A stretch of DNA of 64,000 bases from VXRD01 sp965232265 (GCA_965232265.1 CBDDPH010000002.1:1116001-1180000), one strand, 5' to 3'; positions 41,334 to 50,030 are shown, numbered from the stretch's first letter. Notes: generated from the sequence alone by a model not told the origin. Made by a program: numbers and translations.

Positions 41334-42114
41334 CGTCAGCGTTTTTTTTCGATATTAAATCCAACACTCGGAATCCATATCGCTGAAAAATAGCAGCCGC
41401 TGTGTCTGATTGAAAAAAGTGCATGGCGGTGTCAACCGTTGGCGTGCGTCGGCCTTTTGCGATGGCGATTGGATAGACAATGGGCGTGTGCAATAGGGAA
41501 TCGGGCAGTGTGGCAATGACTGCGACGCCATCGCTGATGGTCGCGTCTGTGGCATAGACAATGCCGGCTGCACATTCTGCGCGGGCGACCAGCGTGAGTG
41601 CGCCGCGCACGTCCATTGCCGGGGCGATGCGGTTTTTGAGCAAGGTCCACCAGCCCAATTTTTTCAGGACTTCTACGGCGTAGATACCCGCAGGTACATG
41701 GGACGGGTCGCCCAGGGCTAATTGTCCGTCGAATGCGCTGGGGAAGTCAAAGTCCGCTCGGGGTTCAATTTTGAATTTTTCATTTTTAGGGGAGATGATT
41801 ACGAGGGCGTTGCCCAGCAGATTGATTCGGGTATTGGGTTCGAGCAACTTTTCCGTTGCCAAAAAATCCATCCATTTTACATTAGCTGAGAAATACATAT
41901 CCGCAGGCGCACCCAGGGCGATCTGTTTGGCGAGGATCGAAGAACTGGCAAAAGACATTCGCAACGATATGCCCTGTTTTTCTGCGATTTTGGAGATGTC
42001 TTGCAGGGCACTCGTCAAGCTGGCTGCAGCATATACGGTGACGGGTTCGGCATGGGCGATTCCGCGCGTTGAGAGGCAGGTTGCGATGCAGATGTAGATG
42101 AATAGTTTTTTCAT
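41323..42114 (-). CDS. modA: Molybdate ABC transporter substrate-binding protein ModA
   Basis: A 263-residue periplasmic binding protein with signal peptide (1-22, ending AHA). The ModA hallmarks are present: VTVYAAASLTSALQDI, then MSFASSSILAKQIALGAPAD with the Ser residues that bind the oxyanion, and later CAAGIVYATDATISDG. It should capture molybdate or tungstate for import. No modB or modC gene is next to it, so the permease and ATPase must be elsewhere. The gene starts only 17 bp from the divergent SGNH-hydrolase gene, and no ribosome-binding site is obvious. Its 3' end overlaps the convergent upstream gene by 11 bp. Confidence 0.88.
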   Translation of the reverse strand: MKKLFIYICIATCLSTRGIAHAEPVTVYAAASLTSALQDISKIAEKQGISLRMSFASSSILAKQIALGAPADMYFSANVKWMDFLATEKLLEPNTRINLLGNALVIISPKNEKFKIEPRADFDFPSAFDGQLALGDPSHVPAGIYAVEVLKKLGWWTLLKNRIAPAMDVRGALTLVARAECAAGIVYATDATISDGVAVIATLPDSLLHTPIVYPIAIAKGRRTPTVDTAMHFFQSDTAAAIFQRYGFRVLDLISKKNADVKN

Positions 42115-42131
42115 GGGATAAGGAGAATAGA

Positions 42132-42779
42132 ATGTCCAATTTTTGGGTTCAAGATGGCGAGACGATGTTGTTTATTGGCGATAGTATTACGGATTGTGGT
42201 CGGCGTGCGGCTGAGGCACCGCTGGGCAGTGGGTATGTGCGGGCGTTTACAGAGATTGCGACGGCTCAGTTTCCCGAGCGAAAGATCGCGTATATCAATA
42301 GGGGAATTGGCGGCAATCGCGTGACGCATTTGCACGCGCGCTGGGGAGAAGATGTGATTGATCACGCGCCGGATAAGTTATCGATTAAGATCGGGATCAA
42401 TGATTTGCACAGCGTTTTGCGACAGGCGGAAGATGCGGTTCCGCCCGCGCGATTTGAAGAATTGTACGATGCGATTCTGGATGCGACACAACGGGAGATT
42501 GGATGCCCAATTGTGTTGATTACGCCGTTTTATATTTCCACGGATACATCCGGGCAGACGTTCCAGAGCGAGGTTATGGCGTTGATTCCAGAGTATATCG
42601 GCATTGTGGAGAAGATGAGCGAGAAGTACGAGACAAAGCTGTTGCACTTGCACGATCTTTTCCAGGCGCATTTGAAATATAGAGGTTCAGAAACTTTTTG
42701 TCCAGAGCCTGTGCATCCCAATCGGACGGGGCACTTTATTATTGCAGATGCGTTGTTTAAGATGCTGTGTGAGATGTGA
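42132..42779 (+). CDS. SGNH/GDSL-family hydrolase
   Basis: A 215-residue esterase-type enzyme starting after AAGGAG. Block I is LFIGDSITDCGRR with the nucleophilic Ser in G-D-S, block II includes GIGGNRV with the oxyanion Gly, block III is KIGINDLHS with Asn, and block V is PVHPNRTGHFIIADALF, whose His completes the site. No signal peptide, so probably a cytoplasmic deacetylase or esterase, perhaps acting on acetylated sugars as many relatives do. A fragment of an oxidoreductase gene follows directly. Confidence 0.88.
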   Translation: MSNFWVQDGETMLFIGDSITDCGRRAAEAPLGSGYVRAFTEIATAQFPERKIAYINRGIGGNRVTHLHARWGEDVIDHAPDKLSIKIGINDLHSVLRQAEDAVPPARFEELYDAILDATQREIGCPIVLITPFYISTDTSGQTFQSEVMALIPEYIGIVEKMSEKYETKLLHLHDLFQAHLKYRGSETFCPEPVHPNRTGHFIIADALFKMLCEM

Positions 42780-43011
42780 GGAGGGGCATATCATATGGGA
42801 AAATCCGTTGCAAAATTATCCGCTCAGTGATGGCGAAATTACCGTTGCGTCAGAATTGATGAGTATCGCAAATGCCGTTCGCAACGATACCGAGCCAGAA
42901 TATGGTGCTCACAATGGTCGTAAGGACCGGGAGATTGACGTGGCGATGGCGAAATCGTGGGCAAACGATGGTGAACCTGTGACGTTTCCATTCGAATACG
43001 AGAGGCGATGA
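42780..43011 (+). pseudogene. 3' remnant of a Gfo/Idh/MocA-type oxidoreductase gene
   Basis: The frame ending at 43011 encodes about 70 residues with a good match in style to the C-terminal tail of such oxidoreductases: NYPLSDGEITVASELMSIAN, then NAVRNDTEPEYGAHNGRKDR and AKSWANDGEPVTFPFEY. No Rossmann domain or start region precedes it; the frame runs back into the SGNH gene, whose stop lies just before. It is best read as the surviving end of a deleted gene. Confidence 0.55.
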
Positions 43012-43018
43012 AGTCAGC

Positions 43019-44317
43019 TTACGTCTTTAACCTTTTCAGCCGTTCTGCTGCTTCGTTCAAGCTGTCGAGGGTGCGGCAGAAGGCAAATCGCAGGTACCGG
43101 TCGCCTTCGCTTCCCGTTGCGTAGAAGTTGTCGCCGGGTACTGGGGTGACGCCGATTTCTCGGGTCATGTACAGGGCAGCATCGGTTGGATTCATGTCGC
43201 ATAAGGTGGGGACAGAGCGGTAATCGGCAAAGAGGTAGTAGGAGCCGTCGGGTGGAGTGATTTTGAATCCGGTGGATTGGAGGGCGTTGAGGAGCAGGTC
43301 CCGTTTTTGCAAGAATGGTTTGTGAATATTGTTAAAGATGGCGTCGGGCAACCGCAACAGGTGCTCGGCGCCTTTTTGCAATGGGGTGGGGGCTTGCACG
43401 ACGAGGGTGTCGTGAACCGCGCGAATTTGCGGGGTGTGTTGTTCGGGCGATATGACCCAGCCCACGCGCCAGCCGCTGGCGTTGGCGGTTTTGGTGATGG
43501 CGTTGACAATAATGGTGCGCTCGACCATGCCGGCGCGTGTTGCGGGACAGATGTGGACGCAATCGCCGTAGAGGATGTGTTCGTAGATTTCGTCGGTGAT
43601 TAAAAGTAGGTCGTGTTCGCAGCAGAGGTCCGCGATGAAGGCGAGTTCTGATTCGGAGAAGACTTTGCCCGTGGGATTGTGTGGCGTGTTGAGGATGAGT
43701 GCGTGCGTGCGTTTTGCCGCGGCAGCCCATTCGTCTTTGTCGAGTGCCCAGCCATCGCTTTTTTCGCGCAGGGTGACATATTCACAGCGCAGCCCAAAAA
43801 GGCTGGCCTGGTTGGGATACATTTCGTGAAAGGGTTGTAAGACGATGACGCCATCACCGGGATTGCACAGGGCGCGAAGTGTTGAGGAGAGGCCTTCGGT
43901 CGCACCTGCGGTGACGGTGATTTGCGTTTCGGGGTTGGGGCGAAAGGCGTAGAATCGCCGGGTGTAGTCTGCGATGGCTTCCCGCAGTTCGGGCAATCCG
44001 TAGGGAAAGGAGTACTGGTTGTAGCGGTCGTGCTCGGGTTGGAGGATGGCGCAGAGGTCTTTGAGAGAGCGGTTATCGTTCCCCGGGTTGCGCGAGAGGA
44101 GGTCGCGAAGGGTGAGCGCGTGTAATTGCTCGGCGCCTTCGTCTGAACCACCCAAGATGGCGGCGATGCCCGCCCAGGCGAGGTCGTAGAGTACGGGTTC
44201 GTCTGTGATCCCCTGAGAGAGATTTACGGCATTGTGCTCAAGGGATAGGCGGGTCATGCGCCGGATGACGGATTCTTGTGGGGAAGAGCCTCTTATCCCA
44301 GCAATTTCTGTTCCCAT
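43019..44317 (-). CDS. Class I/II PLP-dependent aminotransferase
   Basis: A 432-residue fold-type I enzyme, cytoplasmic. NLSQGITDEPVLYD near residue 33 and YSFPYGLPELREAIADYTRR are typical of kynurenine/aspartate-type aminotransferases. ILNTPHNPTGKVFSE carries the conserved Asn. LITDEIYEHILY has the PLP-ring Asp. NAITKTANASGWRVGW has the Schiff-base Lys and the carboxylate-binding Arg region. Substrate not resolved. The start at 44317 lies within the 3' end of the upstream sulfatase gene (25-bp overlap), so the two are translationally linked. An alternative start within the first 20 codons cannot be excluded. Confidence 0.88.
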   Translation of the reverse strand: MGTEIAGIRGSSPQESVIRRMTRLSLEHNAVNLSQGITDEPVLYDLAWAGIAAILGGSDEGAEQLHALTLRDLLSRNPGNDNRSLKDLCAILQPEHDRYNQYSFPYGLPELREAIADYTRRFYAFRPNPETQITVTAGATEGLSSTLRALCNPGDGVIVLQPFHEMYPNQASLFGLRCEYVTLREKSDGWALDKDEWAAAAKRTHALILNTPHNPTGKVFSESELAFIADLCCEHDLLLITDEIYEHILYGDCVHICPATRAGMVERTIIVNAITKTANASGWRVGWVISPEQHTPQIRAVHDTLVVQAPTPLQKGAEHLLRLPDAIFNNIHKPFLQKRDLLLNALQSTGFKITPPDGSYYLFADYRSVPTLCDMNPTDAALYMTREIGVTPVPGDNFYATGSEGDRYLRFAFCRTLDSLNEAAERLKRLKT

Positions 44318-45654
44318 GTTTTTATGTATTCTTCGGGCGATAGGTTGCTGTCCGGTGCGCTTTGATGTTTGTCGTACATGTCTTCTGCTTGTGCTGCGAT
44401 GACCTCTGGATCTTCGGGGATTTCGCCCTGGTCGCCGTATGTTTCGATCCAGTTGTCGAGGCGTGCGCTAAGGTCGTTGAGCGCGTTCTGATGATCTGGC
44501 GACTCTGCGAGATTTTCGACTTCATCGGGGTCGGCTTGCAGGTCGTAGAGTTCTTCGTAAGGGCGATAGGGCGCGAGGAATTTTGCCTGTGCTTCGGTGA
44601 GTTTGCCCTCTTTGCCGAGCAGGGGCAGGAGTGTCCAGAGAGGGTATTGCTGGTATTTGTAGCGGTTGAATTGCATGTAAGGGCGGTCGGGATGGTAGTT
44701 GCGGATGTATTTGTAGTTTTTGGTGCGTACACAGCGGATGCGATCTACTGTGCCGTCACATCGGTCGCGTGCAGAGAAGATTTCGCTGCGGGATTTCGCA
44801 TCGGGACCGAGGAAGATGTTGCCTTCCATTTCTGGGGGGACGTCTAAACCCGCGAGCGAGAGCGCGGTGGGTGCAAGGTCTATGCCGCTGACGAGTTCGT
44901 CGCTTACGACGCCTGCGTCGATGTGCCCGGGCCAGCGCACAATGCAGGGTATGCGGATGCCGCCGTCGTACAGGAATTGTTTGTCGCGGATGTGTGCGCG
45001 TCCGTGATCGGCGATGAGGAAGACGATGGTGTTGTCGGCTACGCCTTCATCTTCGAGGCGCTGGAGCACCTCGCCGACTTTGCGGTCAAAGACCTGAGCG
45101 CTTTCGAGATACATCGCCCAGTCTTTTCTGATGAGGGGATGATCGGGATAATAAGGCGGAATTTCTACGGCGTCGGGATCGACGGGGTTTTGCGGGTCGG
45201 GCGTGAAATTGCGATGGGTGTCTGTGATGTTGTTCTGGGCGTAAAAGGGCTGGCCCTCGGCGCGCTGGGTCCAGTCGATGCCGTCAAAGACGCCATTGCG
45301 CTGAAAGTTGAAGTCGGTTTTGCCGGGTTTGTCAAAGGGCGGGCCAGGGCTGTTGCAGGTGTAATATCCCGCATCGCGGAAGTAGTCAGTGATGAGGCGA
45401 ATGTGTTCGGGCAGTGGGGTGTCGCGCTTGCTGCGGTGATTGTGCGCGCCAAAGCTGGTTTGATAGCGGCCGGTGATGATGGCCGACCTGCTCGGAGAAC
45501 ACACCGGGCAGGTGACAAATGCATTTGTAAATAGCGTGCCTTCCGATGCGAGTTTGTCGATGTTAGGCGTTTGCACGGCTGGCGTGCCATAACAGGCGAG
45601 ATTGGGATAGAGGTCTTCGCCGTAGATCCAGAGGATATTGGGTTTATTGGGCAT
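44293..45654 (-). CDS. Type I sulfatase
   Basis: A 453-residue sulfatase. The start at 45654 follows TAGGAATTCC; the frame upstream of this runs into the repeat region and the next gene and is not used. It opens with NKPNILWIYGEDLYPNLACY. The active site is CSPSR in VTCPVCSPSRSAIITGRYQT (C-x-P-x-R) and the metal site is VFLIADHGRAHIRDKQ. No signal peptide. The gene overlaps the aminotransferase gene and shares strand with the TIM-barrel and dehydrogenase genes upstream, so these four may form one pathway unit for a sulfated compound. Confidence 0.92.
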   Translation of the reverse strand: MPNKPNILWIYGEDLYPNLACYGTPAVQTPNIDKLASEGTLFTNAFVTCPVCSPSRSAIITGRYQTSFGAHNHRSKRDTPLPEHIRLITDYFRDAGYYTCNSPGPPFDKPGKTDFNFQRNGVFDGIDWTQRAEGQPFYAQNNITDTHRNFTPDPQNPVDPDAVEIPPYYPDHPLIRKDWAMYLESAQVFDRKVGEVLQRLEDEGVADNTIVFLIADHGRAHIRDKQFLYDGGIRIPCIVRWPGHIDAGVVSDELVSGIDLAPTALSLAGLDVPPEMEGNIFLGPDAKSRSEIFSARDRCDGTVDRIRCVRTKNYKYIRNYHPDRPYMQFNRYKYQQYPLWTLLPLLGKEGKLTEAQAKFLAPYRPYEELYDLQADPDEVENLAESPDHQNALNDLSARLDNWIETYGDQGEIPEDPEVIAAQAEDMYDKHQSAPDSNLSPEEYIKTWEQKLLG

Positions 45655-45664
45655 GGTGGAATTC

Positions 45665-45775
45665 CTATCGCGGATGAAGCGGATTAAAGGATTACGCGGA
45701 TTTAAAATCAAGAGGCGGAGCCTGTCTATGCATCGGCAGACAGGTACACCGTTTCGTCTATTCGCTGATTCGTCT
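45665..45775. repeat. Degenerate repeat E-like sequence between genes
   Basis: CGCGGATGAAGCGGATTAAA and TTACGCGGATTTAAAATC resemble the reverse form of the repeat E core. They sit in the 121-bp gap between the sulfatase and TIM-barrel genes, which has no gene of its own. Confidence 0.4.
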
Positions 45776-46579
45776 TTATCGCGCGCCGCACGCTTGCAAG
45801 GATGCCTGCATGTGCCCGCGGGTTTCTGCGCCGATGATGCAACACTGTTCCAGGCTGTGTCCCTGCGCTTTTGTGCCAATGACTTCGAGGTTGACGGGTC
45901 CGGCGTAACCGTTTTCGTGCAGGACGCGGATATAACCGACGAGGTCGATGTCGCCGCGGCCATTGGCCTGATTTTCGGGGTTGCCTGGACCGCGTTCTCG
46001 GCCTTTGCAGTCGCGGATGTGGACGTGTTTGACGCGCGAGACAACGGCTGCGATGGCTTCTACCGGGTTTTCGTTCGCGCGGTGGATGTGCGAGGGGTCC
46101 ATGTCAATGCCAAAGGCAGGAGATGAGATGGCTTCCATCGCCCGCAGGGTGGTTGGGGTGTTATAGATGGCTGCGCCCACATGGGCTTTGACGCAGAGGG
46201 TTACGCCGTATTTTTCGGCCCTGTCGGCGAGGCTGCCGAGGGAGTCGATGCTTTGTTGGAAAGTTTCTTCGTCGTCTGATTTTCCACCCGGACCGCAATT
46301 GACCACGGGGATGCCGGCTTCGTTTGCCGCTTGAAATGCTTTTTCCATCGTGTCGGGGTCTTGTCTGGGTTGTTCCATGGCGAGGAGTTCGAGGCCGTAT
46401 TCACGTCCCAAACGCCTGGCTTCCCGGGCTGTTTCGCGCCAGTTGTCGAGGACGAGGTGCTGGCTCATGCCGCCAATTGCCGAGACTTCTATGCCGTCGT
46501 ATCCGGCCATGGCCGTGTACTTAAAAGCCGTTTCCATGTCCCACGCGCCAAAAAGAACAGAGTTGAGTCCGAGTTTCAT
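45776..46579 (-). CDS. Xylose-isomerase-like TIM-barrel (sugar phosphate isomerase/epimerase family)
   Basis: A 267-residue AP-endonuclease-2-fold protein starting after TAGGAGG. It opens KLGLNSVLFGAWDMETAFKY. Metal-site-type residues occur in LLAMEQPR, VTLCVKAHVG, FGIDMDPSHIHRANENP and VKHVHIRDCKGR, in the order usual for the family. The Glu at the end (GPVNLEVIGTK) completes the site. Substrate unknown; keto-sugars or inositol derivatives are typical. It lies 19 bp downstream of a 2-hydroxyacid dehydrogenase gene on the same strand. Confidence 0.87.
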   Translation of the reverse strand: MKLGLNSVLFGAWDMETAFKYTAMAGYDGIEVSAIGGMSQHLVLDNWRETAREARRLGREYGLELLAMEQPRQDPDTMEKAFQAANEAGIPVVNCGPGGKSDDEETFQQSIDSLGSLADRAEKYGVTLCVKAHVGAAIYNTPTTLRAMEAISSPAFGIDMDPSHIHRANENPVEAIAAVVSRVKHVHIRDCKGRERGPGNPENQANGRGDIDLVGYIRVLHENGYAGPVNLEVIGTKAQGHSLEQCCIIGAETRGHMQASLQACGAR

Positions 46580-46598
46580 ATTTCCTCCTATAAGGGGT

Positions 46599-47654
46599 TT
46601 ATTGATTCTGCATCGCTGGCAAGTCCGTGCGCGACCCTCGCACGTCTATCGCTTCTTTGGAGAGCCGAGCCTGGGGTGCTTCGCCATTTAAGATTCGCTC
46701 AAAATCATCGCCGATGACTTCGGCGACTTGCAAGTTCGCATCTCGCGTGCGTCCGGCAATGTGGGGGGTGTGGACGACATTGTTCCGATTGCGCAATAGA
46801 TCGTCTGTTGGTACTGGCTCGTTGTCATATACGTCAAATGCACCGGCGAGTTCGTTGGCGATAATGCGTTCCCGCAATGCGTCCATATCGACGGCATGTG
46901 CGCGGGTGGTGATTACGACCAGGCTGCCTTTTCGCAACCGATAAATGCGTTCCCGCGATAGGATTTTTCTGGCAGACGGCGTTGGCGGTATGGTGACGAC
47001 AACTATCTCGCATTCATCTACGAGGGTGTCCATTTCCACGCCTTCTACGCCGAGTTCATCCAACCGCGATTTTGGAATAAATGGGTCGTAGCCGAGGACG
47101 CGCGAGCCGAGCGCGTTGCACCACATCGCCATCCGCCCGCCGATTTGTCCCAGTCCCATGACGCCGACGGTTTTGGTTCCCAATGTGCCGTTGACGAAAT
47201 CTGGATTGTCGCAAAATTGCGCGTATTCAAAATTCCACAGGCGTTCGCCCGATGCCATGCGTTTGTGCCATTGCGGTATCAGGCGCAGGGCGTTTAATGT
47301 CAGGGCGAGTGTGATTTCTGCGACGGATGCCGCCCACGCGCGCGTGCCATCAATGATGGGAATGTCGCGTTCAAACATGCCATTGACTGGAAGAGCGCGA
47401 TGGCCCCAATTATCCAGTACCCCTCCCACAGCTTTCAATTCGGGTGCGCGTGCCAAACACGCTTCTGTCAACTGCCCGCCGAATAGCGCGATGGCCGATA
47501 CATGCGATAAATCCGTCAATTCTCCAAGTGGCACACCGCGTTCTACCTGTACCACGCGCACTTCATCTATTTCATTTAGCCGCGCCATCAGTGCCTCTGG
47601 CACAAACGGCCACGACCGTTCCAAATTTTCCGTCCGAGCAAACAGAATCGCCAT
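46599..47654 (-). CDS. D-isomer-specific 2-hydroxyacid dehydrogenase family protein
   Basis: A 351-residue NAD(P)-dependent enzyme starting after AAAGGATAG. The NAD-binding loop is VGVMGLGQIGGRMAMWCNAL. The catalytic Arg lies in VVITTRAHAVDMDAL (the usual R-G is R-A here), the Glu in FDVYDNEPVP and the His in VVHTPHIAGRTRD. It should interconvert a 2-hydroxyacid and a 2-keto acid in the cytoplasm. It probably leads an operon with the TIM-barrel, sulfatase and aminotransferase genes that follow. Confidence 0.88.
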   Translation of the reverse strand: MAILFARTENLERSWPFVPEALMARLNEIDEVRVVQVERGVPLGELTDLSHVSAIALFGGQLTEACLARAPELKAVGGVLDNWGHRALPVNGMFERDIPIIDGTRAWAASVAEITLALTLNALRLIPQWHKRMASGERLWNFEYAQFCDNPDFVNGTLGTKTVGVMGLGQIGGRMAMWCNALGSRVLGYDPFIPKSRLDELGVEGVEMDTLVDECEIVVVTIPPTPSARKILSRERIYRLRKGSLVVITTRAHAVDMDALRERIIANELAGAFDVYDNEPVPTDDLLRNRNNVVHTPHIAGRTRDANLQVAEVIGDDFERILNGEAPQARLSKEAIDVRGSRTDLPAMQNQ

Positions 47655-47797
47655 TATCTATCCTTTCTATTGACGATAAAAAATAACATAGAACGACAAG
47701 ATAATGCGTCTTGCCTGGACAAACAAGAACCAAAAAATGCGGATGTATTGTGAGGAGGGGAGGTATCGAGGAGGAGGGCGTGGGGTGAGGCCGCAAA

Positions 47798-47825
47798 CGG
47801 GTTCGCCCGGTGCTGGACGAACCCG
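47798..47825 (-). terminator. Hairpin after the YWTD-repeat gene
   Basis: CGGGTTCG and CGAACCCG enclose a 12-nt loop, 14 bp past the stop of the minus-strand gene. The T run on the minus strand is short (TTTG), so termination strength is uncertain. Confidence 0.45.
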
Positions 47826-47838
47826 CGATTTTCATAGT

Positions 47839-49044
47839 CTATGGCGTGAGCATCAGGGCGATGCCCTGTGGATTGACTAATCCGGTGGTAACGAGGGCTT
47901 CGGGGCTGGAGCCATCGAGGTTGGCACGCCAGACTTTACCATCATTGACGTTGTTCGTGCCGGCATCTACCCAGTACATCTTTGGGGGATCGCTTGTCAG
48001 GTCCAGAGCAATATCGCGCGGAGCAGTGGCCGAGCCGGCAAGTGACTGTCCACCGAATGTTCTGGTGTTAAGGAGATCTTCCGGTTCAGTACCATCTAAA
48101 TTGGCACGCCGTATTCTATCCCTAGCGATGTCCGTCCAGTACATTTTGCCCCCGGCCACATCCAGGGCAATACCTCTTGGAAGCCGCAATTGGTTTTGGA
48201 AGGTGAGGAGGGTTTCTACGTTGGAACCGTCGAGGTTGGCGCGCTGAATTTTATCGTCCTGCAGTGCGTTGGCGCCACCCGTGCCGGAGTCTGTCCAGTA
48301 CATTTTTCCCCCAGCCACATCCAGAGCGATGCTCTGTGGATTGATCAATCCAGTAGTGACGAGGGCTTCGGGACTGGAGCCGTCGAGGTTGGCACGCCAA
48401 ATTTTACCATCATTGACGTTGTTCGTGCCGGCATCTACCCAGTACATCTTTGGGGGATCGCTTGTCAGATCCAGAGCAACGTCACGCGGGATGGTGGCTG
48501 AACCAGCGAGTGAATCCCCGCTGACTGTTCGGGTGTTGATGAGCAGTTGGTTGCCAGTGCCGTCGAGGTTGGCACGGCGGATTCTATCTCTGGTGGCGTC
48601 TGTCCAGTACATCTTGCCTCCGGCTACATCCAGCGCAATGCCGAATGGAAGCCGCAAGAAGTTTTGGAAGGTGAGGAGGGTTTCGACATTGGAACCATCG
48701 AGGTTAGCGCTCTGGATTTTATCATCCTGCATAGGGTTGGGATTGCCCGTGCCGGAGTCTGTCCAGTATATCTTGCCAGCCGCCTTGGGGGCTTCTTTGC
48801 CAAATTGTCCGGCGAATAACAGAAAATCGCCAAATCCGATCTCGCCGTCGCCATCCAGATCGAATCGGGCTTCATACCTCTCATCGTCCTGACGAGCCCC
48901 GAACTTGTTCACAAACTGCAAAAAGTCGGGAAAATCGATAATGCCGCTTCCATCGAAGTCTGGATTACCTGACTGTAAAACCCTGGCTTGCAGTGGTTGA
49001 ATCAGAAGACCGATGGATAGGATTGCAAGAATTAATAGACGCAT
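47839..49044 (-). CDS. Exported protein with dockerin/EF-hand-like segment and YWTD-type propeller repeats
   Basis: A 401-residue protein. A signal peptide (1-20, ending LQA) is followed by two calcium-loop motifs, DFDGSGIIDFPDFLQF and DLDGDGEIGFGDFLLF, which resemble dockerin or EF-hand repeats. From residue 90 on come units of the form GKMYWTD...IRRANLDGTG, as in LDL-receptor YWTD beta-propellers. The propeller is built from a 156-residue segment present twice. The last unit stops inside a blade (NPQGIALMLTP), so the propeller may be incomplete or close with the N-terminal part. Likely surface-exposed or secreted; a binding role is inferred only from fold. Confidence 0.72.
   Translation of the reverse strand: MRLLILAILSIGLLIQPLQARVLQSGNPDFDGSGIIDFPDFLQFVNKFGARQDDERYEARFDLDGDGEIGFGDFLLFAGQFGKEAPKAAGKIYWTDSGTGNPNPMQDDKIQSANLDGSNVETLLTFQNFLRLPFGIALDVAGGKMYWTDATRDRIRRANLDGTGNQLLINTRTVSGDSLAGSATIPRDVALDLTSDPPKMYWVDAGTNNVNDGKIWRANLDGSSPEALVTTGLINPQSIALDVAGGKMYWTDSGTGGANALQDDKIQRANLDGSNVETLLTFQNQLRLPRGIALDVAGGKMYWTDIARDRIRRANLDGTEPEDLLNTRTFGGQSLAGSATAPRDIALDLTSDPPKMYWVDAGTNNVNDGKVWRANLDGSSPEALVTTGLVNPQGIALMLTP
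47858..48789. repeat. Internal 468-bp duplication in the YWTD gene
   Basis: Matching landmarks recur 468 bp apart: GCGATGCCCTGTGGATT at 47858 and GCGATGCTCTGTGGATT at 48326, and TTTGGAAGGTGAGGAGGGTT at about 48196 and 48664. Scattered differences between the copies show that the duplication is not an assembly artefact. Confidence 0.8.
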
Positions 49045-49156
49045 GTTTCTCCTCCCTCTTGTTAAAGTTTAAGCATTCTTATTAGCTCTTATAAGGCATG
49101 ATAACATGAGCGATATGAGTTTGGCAAATAAAAATAGTCAGGGATACATAAATTTT

Positions 49157-49184
49157 TTGACTTATGCATTTTGCATATTATCAT
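49157..49184 (+). promoter_or_regulatory. Probable sigma-70-type promoter of the SDR gene
   Basis: TTGACT at 49157-49162 and TATCAT at 49179-49184 are separated by 16 bp; each matches the consensus at five of six positions. Transcription would start about 33 bp upstream of the ATG. Confidence 0.5.
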
Positions 49185-49223
49185 GCGTTAGATATAAACC
49201 ACAACCCATCAGGAGATTTGACT

Positions 49224-49976
49224 ATGAGTAGCAAAATTGCAATTGTCACTGGCGCGGGCAGCGGGATCGGCAAACATACCACGCTTGCCTTTCTGGATGC
49301 GGGATATTCGGTTGCCCTGGCAGGACGACGGGAAGAAACTTTGAATGCCACAGTGAGTGAAGCGGGTGTAGATGATTCAAAGACGCTCGTTGTGCCGACA
49401 GATGTTGGCGATCCAGTGTCTGTAGAAAATCTTTTTGCACAGACAAAAGAGAAATTTGGACGCCTGGATGTGCTTTTTAACAATGCGGGTGTGGGCGCGC
49501 CCGGCGTCAATCTCGAAGAGCTGACTTTTGAGCAATGGCAAACGGTCGTCAATACCAATTTGACGGGTGTCTTCCTGTGCATTCAGGAGGCATTTAGGAT
49601 TATGAAAGACCAGACGCCCCGGGGCGGGAGGATCATCAATAATGGGTCGATATCGGCGCACGTCCCGCGTCCAAATTCTGCGCCTTATACGGCGACCAAA
49701 CATGCGGTATCGGGGCTGACCAAATCCGCTTCGCTGGATGGGCGCAAATACGATATCGCATGCGGGCAAATCGATATTGGCAATGCTGCGACCGATATGA
49801 CCGAGCGCATGAAAAATGGTGTTCCGCAAGCCAATGGCTCCACTCTGGTAGAGCCTACGATGGATGTCAGGGGCGTTGCACAAGCCGTGCTCAATATGGC
49901 GAGCCTGCCTTTAGATGCAAATGTTCAATTTATGACGATTATGGCGACCAAGATGCCTTATGTTGGACGGGGGTAA
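49224..49976 (+). CDS. Short-chain dehydrogenase/reductase
   Basis: A 250-residue classical SDR. The start at 49224 follows CAGGAG; the open frame back to 49164 lies over the promoter. The cofactor motif is TGAGSGIG, followed by FNNAGVGAPG. The catalytic set is Ser in INNGSISAH, then Y-T-A-T-K in SAPYTATKHAVSGLTK. The Arg in the first strand turn (AGRREETLNAT) favours NADP. Substrate unknown. It is a single-gene unit between its own promoter and a strong terminator. Confidence 0.9.
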   Translation: MSSKIAIVTGAGSGIGKHTTLAFLDAGYSVALAGRREETLNATVSEAGVDDSKTLVVPTDVGDPVSVENLFAQTKEKFGRLDVLFNNAGVGAPGVNLEELTFEQWQTVVNTNLTGVFLCIQEAFRIMKDQTPRGGRIINNGSISAHVPRPNSAPYTATKHAVSGLTKSASLDGRKYDIACGQIDIGNAATDMTERMKNGVPQANGSTLVEPTMDVRGVAQAVLNMASLPLDANVQFMTIMATKMPYVGRG

Positions 49977-50007
49977 AAAAAAGACCGGACAAAGCGTCCG
50001 GTCTTTT
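49975..50007. terminator. Bidirectional rho-independent terminator
   Basis: AAAAGACCGGAC, loop AAAGC, GTCCGGTCTTTT makes a stem of about 12 bp with A and T runs on either side, directly between the SDR stop and the convergent DUF5916 gene. Confidence 0.88.
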
Positions 50008-50030
50008 AGTTTGTACTATGTGAGAGGGGA

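Noticed and set aside
47858..48789. Assembly duplication in the YWTD gene
   Set aside because: The two 468-bp units differ at many positions, so they are a true old duplication.
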